From assembly GCF_030466625.1 (NCBI RefSeq), contig NZ_JADEVT010000018.1, positions 1-62,079 of the forward strand: 62,079 nucleotides of DNA, given 5' to 3'. The stretch's first letter is position 1; every line of letters begins with the position of its first letter. Both the position numbers and the translations under genes were made by a program. Origin of the DNA: Nocardioides sp. ChNu-153. GTDB taxonomy: Bacteria > Actinomycetota > Actinomycetes > Propionibacteriales > Nocardioidaceae. Below are positions 57,930-62,079 of the stretch, one piece after another. Below the pieces are notes generated by a model that was not told the origin of the DNA, did not search any database, and saw only the letters and a program-made list of their open reading frames with translations.

Positions 57930-59486
57930 ATGAACCACCCGAGCACCGCCGTCGTCGAGGCCCCGCCGGCCATCGACACGACCGCGCTGCTCGCACGCGC
58001 ACGGCAGTCGGCCGCGGCACAGATGGCTGCTGAGGTCGCGACGTTCGTGGCGGTCGCCGACTGGGCCGACGCCCACACCGACGGCAAGGCCGGCGCCGTC
58101 GTGAGCGACCCCATCGGCCCCCTCGGGCTCTGGACCGACGACCCCAGCTCAGCGCCGGGCGGCGACCGGTTCCTCGAGCTCGGCGGACCCGGCGCACCCC
58201 TGGTCTCCGAGTTCTGCCTCTACGAGATCTCCGCCGCCCTCGGCCGCTCCGTCACCTCCGGTCGACCCCTGGTCGGGGACGCGATCGAGCTGCGCCACCG
58301 CCTCCCCCGCCTCTGGGTCCGCGTCCTCGCAGGCGCTGACCCGGCCACGCAGAAGAGCGCGCTGCCGGTGTGGCGGGCACGCAAGATCGCCGCCCTCACC
58401 CGCACCCTCACGCCCGAGGCGGCCGACTTCGTGGACCGCAACCTCGCCCCCGTCGCCCAACGCGCCACCATGCCCACCGTCGAACGCCTCGTCGCCGAAG
58501 CCATCGCCCGCTTCGACCCCGAGAACGCCGAGCTCGACCGCGCCGACGCCGACGCCGGCCGCTACTTCACGATCGAAACGACTCCCATCGACGCCGCAGC
58601 GCCCTGGACCGGCGTCGTCCCCGTGCACGGCACCCTCGACATCGCCGACGCCCTCGACCTCAACAACGCCGTCCAGCGCGTCGCCGCCGACCTCGCCGCC
58701 GCAGGCTGCGACGCCGACCTCGACGCCCGCCGCTCCATGGCCCTCGGCGAACTCGCCCGCCGCCAGACCGCACTCGACCTCTACGGCGTCGACGGCATCA
58801 ACGATCGACCGTCGCCCGACCTGGCTGACGGCGTGACACCGATGGCGTCGTCGCGGGCACCGGCCCGGCAAGTCGTGTTCTACGTCCACCTCAGCGACGC
58901 CGCCATCGCCGCCCACCGCTCCGCCGACGGGCTAGACGCAGGGCCTGGCATCGACCCGGCCACCGGAACCACCGGCATCGACCTCGCCCGACTCGAGAAC
59001 ACCCGCGCACTCATCACCGCCGACCAGGTCCGCGACTGGTGCCGCACGCCCAGCACAGAGGTCACCGTCAAGCCCGTCATCGACCTCGCCGAGCACGTCG
59101 CCGTCGACGCCTACGAGATCCCCCACCGCATCGCCGAACGCGTCCGGCTCGACCGACCCACCTGCGCCTTCCCCTACTGCGGGCGACCAGCCAGGGGCCT
59201 CGACCTCGACCACACCGACGAGTTCCGGTCGGATGCAGCACCAGGCGCCGGCCAGACCTCGACTGCCAACCTCGCGCCACTGTGCAGAGGCCACCACCGC
59301 GTCAAGACTCACCCGTCACCGACGGGCGTCGGCCCACCGAGCACACGCAGTGACGATCCACCGGGCGGCGCTCCACCCGACCGGCGATGGCGTTACCACC
59401 GCGACCCGCTCGGCACCTACATCTGGACCAGTCCCCACGGACTCCGGTACGCCGTCGACTCCACCGGCACCACACCGCTCAACTGA
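57930..59486 (+). CDS. DUF222/13E12-family HNH endonuclease, copy 2
   Basis: 518 residues, very similar to copy 1 along the full length (MNHPSTAVVEAPPAIDTTAL). Differences are a short insert near residue 53 (GKAGAVVS) and a longer variable linker at about 290-310. HNH domain from Cys412: CAFPYCGRPARGLDLDH, NLAPLCRGHHRVKTH with the full HH pair, so this copy has the canonical metal site. DUF222 helical body as in copy 1. Bracketed by palindrome arrays on both sides. Likely DNA-damage-induced from its promoter; the DNA target is unknown. Confidence 0.91.
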   Translation: MNHPSTAVVEAPPAIDTTALLARARQSAAAQMAAEVATFVAVADWADAHTDGKAGAVVSDPIGPLGLWTDDPSSAPGGDRFLELGGPGAPLVSEFCLYEISAALGRSVTSGRPLVGDAIELRHRLPRLWVRVLAGADPATQKSALPVWRARKIAALTRTLTPEAADFVDRNLAPVAQRATMPTVERLVAEAIARFDPENAELDRADADAGRYFTIETTPIDAAAPWTGVVPVHGTLDIADALDLNNAVQRVAADLAAAGCDADLDARRSMALGELARRQTALDLYGVDGINDRPSPDLADGVTPMASSRAPARQVVFYVHLSDAAIAAHRSADGLDAGPGIDPATGTTGIDLARLENTRALITADQVRDWCRTPSTEVTVKPVIDLAEHVAVDAYEIPHRIAERVRLDRPTCAFPYCGRPARGLDLDHTDEFRSDAAPGAGQTSTANLAPLCRGHHRVKTHPSPTGVGPPSTRSDDPPGGAPPDRRWRYHRDPLGTYIWTSPHGLRYAVDSTGTTPLN

Positions 59487-59558
59487 GCTGCGCACCCGCG
59501 CACCACCCGCCGACCCCGCCACACGATCACCGTGTCGGGGCCACCGGCGTGCCCGGGC

Positions 59559-59864
59559 GTGGTTTCGAGGGCCGCTGGCGCGGCCACCTCAACCACCAGC
59601 GCAGGGCGGGGCCACCGGCATGTCCCGGCGTGGTTTCGAGGGCCGCCGGGGCGGCCACCTCAACCACCAGCGCAGGGCGGGGCCACCGGCACGTCCCGGC
59701 GTGGTTTCGAGGGCCGCCGGGGCGGCCACCTCAACCACCAGCGCAGGGCGGGGCCACCGGCACGTCCCGGCGTGGTTTCGAGGGCCGCCGGGGCGGCCAC
59801 CTCGACCACCAGAACGCCCGCGGCCACCTCAACCACCGGAACGCCCGCGGCCACCTCGACCACC
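59559..59864. repeat. 71-bp-period palindrome array downstream of HNH copy 2
   Basis: Four complete units beginning at 59559, 59630, 59701 and 59772, exactly 71 bp apart. Each has a 38-bp hairpin (GTGGTTTCGAGGGCCGC ... GCGGCCACCTCAACCAC) and a 33-bp spacer (CAGCGCAGGGCGGGGCCACC ...). The last three units are nearly identical. Two half-units follow (about 59820 and 59848). Confidence 0.92.
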
Positions 59865-59902
59865 AGCGCGCGACGCGGCCACCGCCGTACCCAGGGCGGG
59901 CG

Positions 59903-59949
59903 GGTCGCGGTGGGAGCGATAGTCCTCGGCTACCGCTCGTACCGCGACC
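59903..59949. terminator. long hairpin closing HNH module 2
   Basis: GGTCGCGGT, three bases, AGCGATAG, seven-base loop, CTACCGCT, three bases, ACCGCGACC. Outer arms of nine, inner of eight with one mismatch. Same design as 36233-36277. It lies between the HNH gene and the convergent oxidoreductase. Confidence 0.65.
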
Positions 59950-59968
59950 AGGAGCCCACGACCGAGGC

Positions 59969-60979
59969 TCAGGCCTCCGACACGTCGACGAGCACCTTGC
60001 CGACGGCGCCGCCCTCGACGGCGTCGTGCGCGGCGGCGAGCTCGTCGAGCGGGTAGTGGTGGAGCGGCACGCCCGCGTCCTCCCCCACGCGCAGCGCCCC
60101 GGCGGCGACGGCGGCGGAGACGTCCTCGGTGGCGGCGGCGAGCAGGGCGGGGTCGAGCGTGTAGAGCAGCACGCCCTGGTGGCGCAGGTTCTTCGAGAAC
60201 GTCTCCCGGATCGGCACGGAGAACGACTCACCGCCGTTGTTCGCGTAGTAGGCGACCGTGCCGTGGTTGCGCACGACCTCCAGGTCCAGCCCGTTGTTCT
60301 GCGCCGGGGCGACCTCGACGACGAGGTCGACGCCGTCGGGCGCGATCGCCCGCACCGCCGCGACGACGTCCTCGGCGCGGTAGTCGACCACGTGCTGCGC
60401 CCCGGCGGCGCGAGCGAGCGCACCCTTCTCCGGGCTGCTCACCGTCGTCACGACCGTCGCGCCCGACCACACCGCGAGCTGGATGGCGGCGTTGCCGACC
60501 GCGCCGGCGCCGCCGGCGACGAGGACCGTCGTACCGGTCAGCGTGCCGGGGCCGAGGCGCGGCACCTCGCCGGAGGTGAGGGCGCGGTGCGCGGTGACGG
60601 CGGGTACGCCGAGGCTCGCCCCGAGGTCGAAGGAGGCACCCTCCGGGAGCGGTACGACGCGCTCGACCGGCTGCACGGTCAGCTCGGCCGCCGTGCCGCC
60701 CGGCCGCTGGTGCTGGGCCAGCACGAGCCAGACGCGGTCACCGACCGCGAGGCCCGTGACGCCCTCACCCACGGCGTCGACGACCCCGGCGCCGTCCTGG
60801 CCGGGGACGACCTCGTCGAACGGGCTGCCCATGACGGCGCGGAACTTCCAGTCGGTCGGGTTGACGCCGGCGCGGACGACGCGCACCCGCACCTCACCGG
60901 GCCCGGGCTGGGGGTCGGGGCGCTCGACGAGGCTGAGGACGGAGGACGGACCGGTCTCGGAGTAGACGACTGCTCGCAT
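59969..60979 (-). CDS. NADPH:quinone-oxidoreductase-like (MDR) protein
   Basis: 336 residues from MRAVVYSETGPSSVL. Zeta-crystallin/quinone-reductase subgroup of medium-chain dehydrogenases, without the structural Zn cysteines. GroES-like N domain (VRVRVVRAGVNPTDWKF, VPGQDGAGVV), Rossmann motif LVAGGAGAVGNAAIQLA, and ANNGGESFSVPI. Substrate unknown. ATG 60979; the upstream MPAVGPG is unconserved. Confidence 0.88.
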   Translation of the reverse strand: MRAVVYSETGPSSVLSLVERPDPQPGPGEVRVRVVRAGVNPTDWKFRAVMGSPFDEVVPGQDGAGVVDAVGEGVTGLAVGDRVWLVLAQHQRPGGTAAELTVQPVERVVPLPEGASFDLGASLGVPAVTAHRALTSGEVPRLGPGTLTGTTVLVAGGAGAVGNAAIQLAVWSGATVVTTVSSPEKGALARAAGAQHVVDYRAEDVVAAVRAIAPDGVDLVVEVAPAQNNGLDLEVVRNHGTVAYYANNGGESFSVPIRETFSKNLRHQGVLLYTLDPALLAAATEDVSAAVAAGALRVGEDAGVPLHHYPLDELAAAHDAVEGGAVGKVLVDVSEA

Positions 60980-61021
60980 ACCGGGGCCAACGGCCGGCAC
61001 CCGGCCGATGTTCCGCAGCGC

Positions 61022-62079
61022 CTACAGCGCCTCCGCCATCGCCGCGCAGGCGCGCAGCCACGACCGCTGCGTGGCGGTCGACAGCTCGCCGTACGGCACC
61101 ACCGACCCCGACACCAGTGCCGGGTCGTAGGGCACGCGGAAGACGGCACGGGTGCGCTGCTCGTAGACGGCGGTGAGGTCGGCTGCGAGCTGCTGGTCCA
61201 CCTTGGGCGAGGGGTCGGACAGCACGGTGACGGTGCGGCGCGCGAAGTCGGTGTAGCCGGCGTCCGCGAGCGCGTCGAGCATCCACAGGCCGCTGTAGCC
61301 CGTGTCCTCGCGCACCGTGCTCGTCACCACCATGAGGTCGGCGGCCTCCGCCGCGGCGAGCCAGTTCTCGGCGCGCAGGTTGTTGCCGGTGTCCACCACG
61401 ACGAGCCGGTAGAACCGCTGCAGCAGCGCGTGCACCGCCCGGAAGTCGTCGGCCCGGATCGTCCCGGTGACGTCGGCCCGCTCGTCGGAGGCCAGCACGT
61501 CGAAGTGGGCGTCGCCCTGGCTGCGCACGAACGCCCCGAGGTCGCCGATGCGGGCCTGGTAGACGTCGTTGAACCGCTCGAGGTCCGCCAGCAGCTCCCG
61601 CGTGGTGTTGCGGTGCTCGCCCCGCAGCGCCCGGATGCCGAGCGTGCCGCGCGTCTCGTTGTTGTCCCACGCGACCACGCCGCCGCCGCGCACCGTGCCG
61701 AACGTGTGCCCCGCCATGAGCACGCCCGTCGTCTTCGCCGCCCCGCCCTTCGGATTGAGGAAGACGATGGTGCGCGGCCCGTCGAACTCGCGCTGCACCG
61801 CCCGACGCTGCAGCTCGTGCTCCCGCTCCGCCCGTCCCATCTGCGGGCGGACCAGCCCGCCGGACCAGCGGCGGGCCCGGCCGCGCCAGCCCCAGGTCGC
61901 CGGACCGAGCGGCTGCTCGCCGGCCCGCCGGTCGAGGAAGTCCGTCGCCGACATGAAGCGCCGCACCTCCGGCGCGGGCCCGCTCGCCGGGACCGGTCCG
62001 CTCGCCAGGCCCGGCCCGCTCGCCGGCACGGCGGGCGGCGCCGTCGGCGCGGGAGCGACGCCGGGGCGGGGCGGCAGCG
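61022..62079 (-). CDS. MinD/ParA-like ATPase, 5' end outside window
   Basis: At least 352 residues; the frame is still open at the window edge, so the N terminus is missing. Pro/Ala/Ser-rich head (ASGP repeats), then a deviant Walker A ATPase: FLNPKGGAAKTTGVLMAG, WDNNETRGTLGIRAL (switch I), VVVDTGNNLRAENWLAA (switch II), TSTVREDTGYSGLWML. Resembles ATPases of actinobacterial type VII secretion loci (EspI-like) or partitioning; context here cannot decide. ATG in FMSATDFLDRR is an internal alternative. Confidence 0.8.
   Translation of the reverse strand, partial: LPPRPGVAPAPTAPPAVPASGPGLASGPVPASGPAPEVRRFMSATDFLDRRAGEQPLGPATWGWRGRARRWSGGLVRPQMGRAEREHELQRRAVQREFDGPRTIVFLNPKGGAAKTTGVLMAGHTFGTVRGGGVVAWDNNETRGTLGIRALRGEHRNTTRELLADLERFNDVYQARIGDLGAFVRSQGDAHFDVLASDERADVTGTIRADDFRAVHALLQRFYRLVVVDTGNNLRAENWLAAAEAADLMVVTSTVREDTGYSGLWMLDALADAGYTDFARRTVTVLSDPSPKVDQQLAADLTAVYEQRTRAVFRVPYDPALVSGSVVPYGELSTATQRSWLRACAAMAEAL

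Noticed and set aside
59559..59864. CRISPR array
   Set aside because: Period of 71 with long hairpin units and spacers that repeat too; spacers are not unique and no cas genes are present.

Overview
The window is about 62 kb of very GC-rich actinobacterial chromosome. Evidence for this includes the gene order pyrR-pyrBC-carAB-pyrDF-mihF-gmk-rpoZ-coaBC-metK-priA, an integration host factor of the actinobacterial type (mihF), a degenerate PriA, abundant GTG starts, apparently leaderless genes and two DUF222/HNH (13E12-type) genes. The overall content fits Propionibacteriales/Nocardioidaceae (Nocardioides-like), but that placement is an inference from content, not from a 16S tree. Nearly all long open frames on the opposite strand are GC shadows of real genes.

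Layout. (1) 1-2132: 16S rRNA on the minus strand with its leader and a strong promoter; 23S lies outside the window. (2) 2133-12351: arginine cluster on the minus strand, argC - ACT-domain protein - argJ - argB - argD - argF - argR - argG - argH, followed by a frameshifted mpg (3-methyladenine glycosylase). argC has a near-perfect operator dyad overlapping its predicted promoter. (3) 12403-20348: pheST, an orphan PAS histidine kinase, a SpoU-family rRNA methyltransferase, rplT-rpmI-infC (infC with an ATC start and an attenuator-like leader) and an SseB-family protein, all minus. (4) 20448-22823: plus-strand trio (membrane protein, alanine-racemase-fold enzyme, small P-loop kinase). (5) 22830-31355: minus-strand hisE-hisG, a PH-domain protein, the riboflavin operon ribD-ribE-pnuC/ribM-ribBA-ribH under an FMN riboswitch, rpe, and a stand-alone LigD-type polymerase. 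(6) 31392-34287: plus-strand ArsR-type regulator and MFS exporter with an operator dyad, and an ABC-type ATPase. (7) 34351-36277: DUF222/HNH module 1. (8) 36300-45137: rsmB, yjbR-like, fmt, def, ppk2 (plus), priA, a membrane protein and metK. (9) 45262-57300: coaBC, rpoZ, gmk, mihF and the complete pyr operon pyrR-B-C-carA-carB-pyrD-pyrF, with a PyrR-binding leader. (10) 57431-59949: DUF222/HNH module 2. (11) 59969-62079: a quinone-oxidoreductase-like enzyme and a MinD/ParA-like ATPase that runs off the window.

How the parts work together. The core is housekeeping: arginine and pyrimidine biosynthesis meet at carbamoyl phosphate (carAB, argF, pyrB), and riboflavin, histidine and methionine/SAM functions sit in tightly coupled operons with GTGA/ATGA overlaps. 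Visible control elements are ArgR (argC operator), PyrR (RNA site at pyrR), FMN (riboswitch) and IF3 (non-canonical start codon).

The most interesting structure is the pair of DUF222/HNH modules. Each has the same architecture: REP-like imperfect palindromes upstream, a promoter matching the RecA-independent PafBC DNA-damage motif placed for leaderless transcription, the HNH gene, more palindromes (a 71-bp-period array in module 2) and a long terminal hairpin. The hairpin arms show a compensatory base change. This resembles REP/RAYT partnerships and suggests a DNA-damage-induced nuclease associated with its own palindromic repeats.
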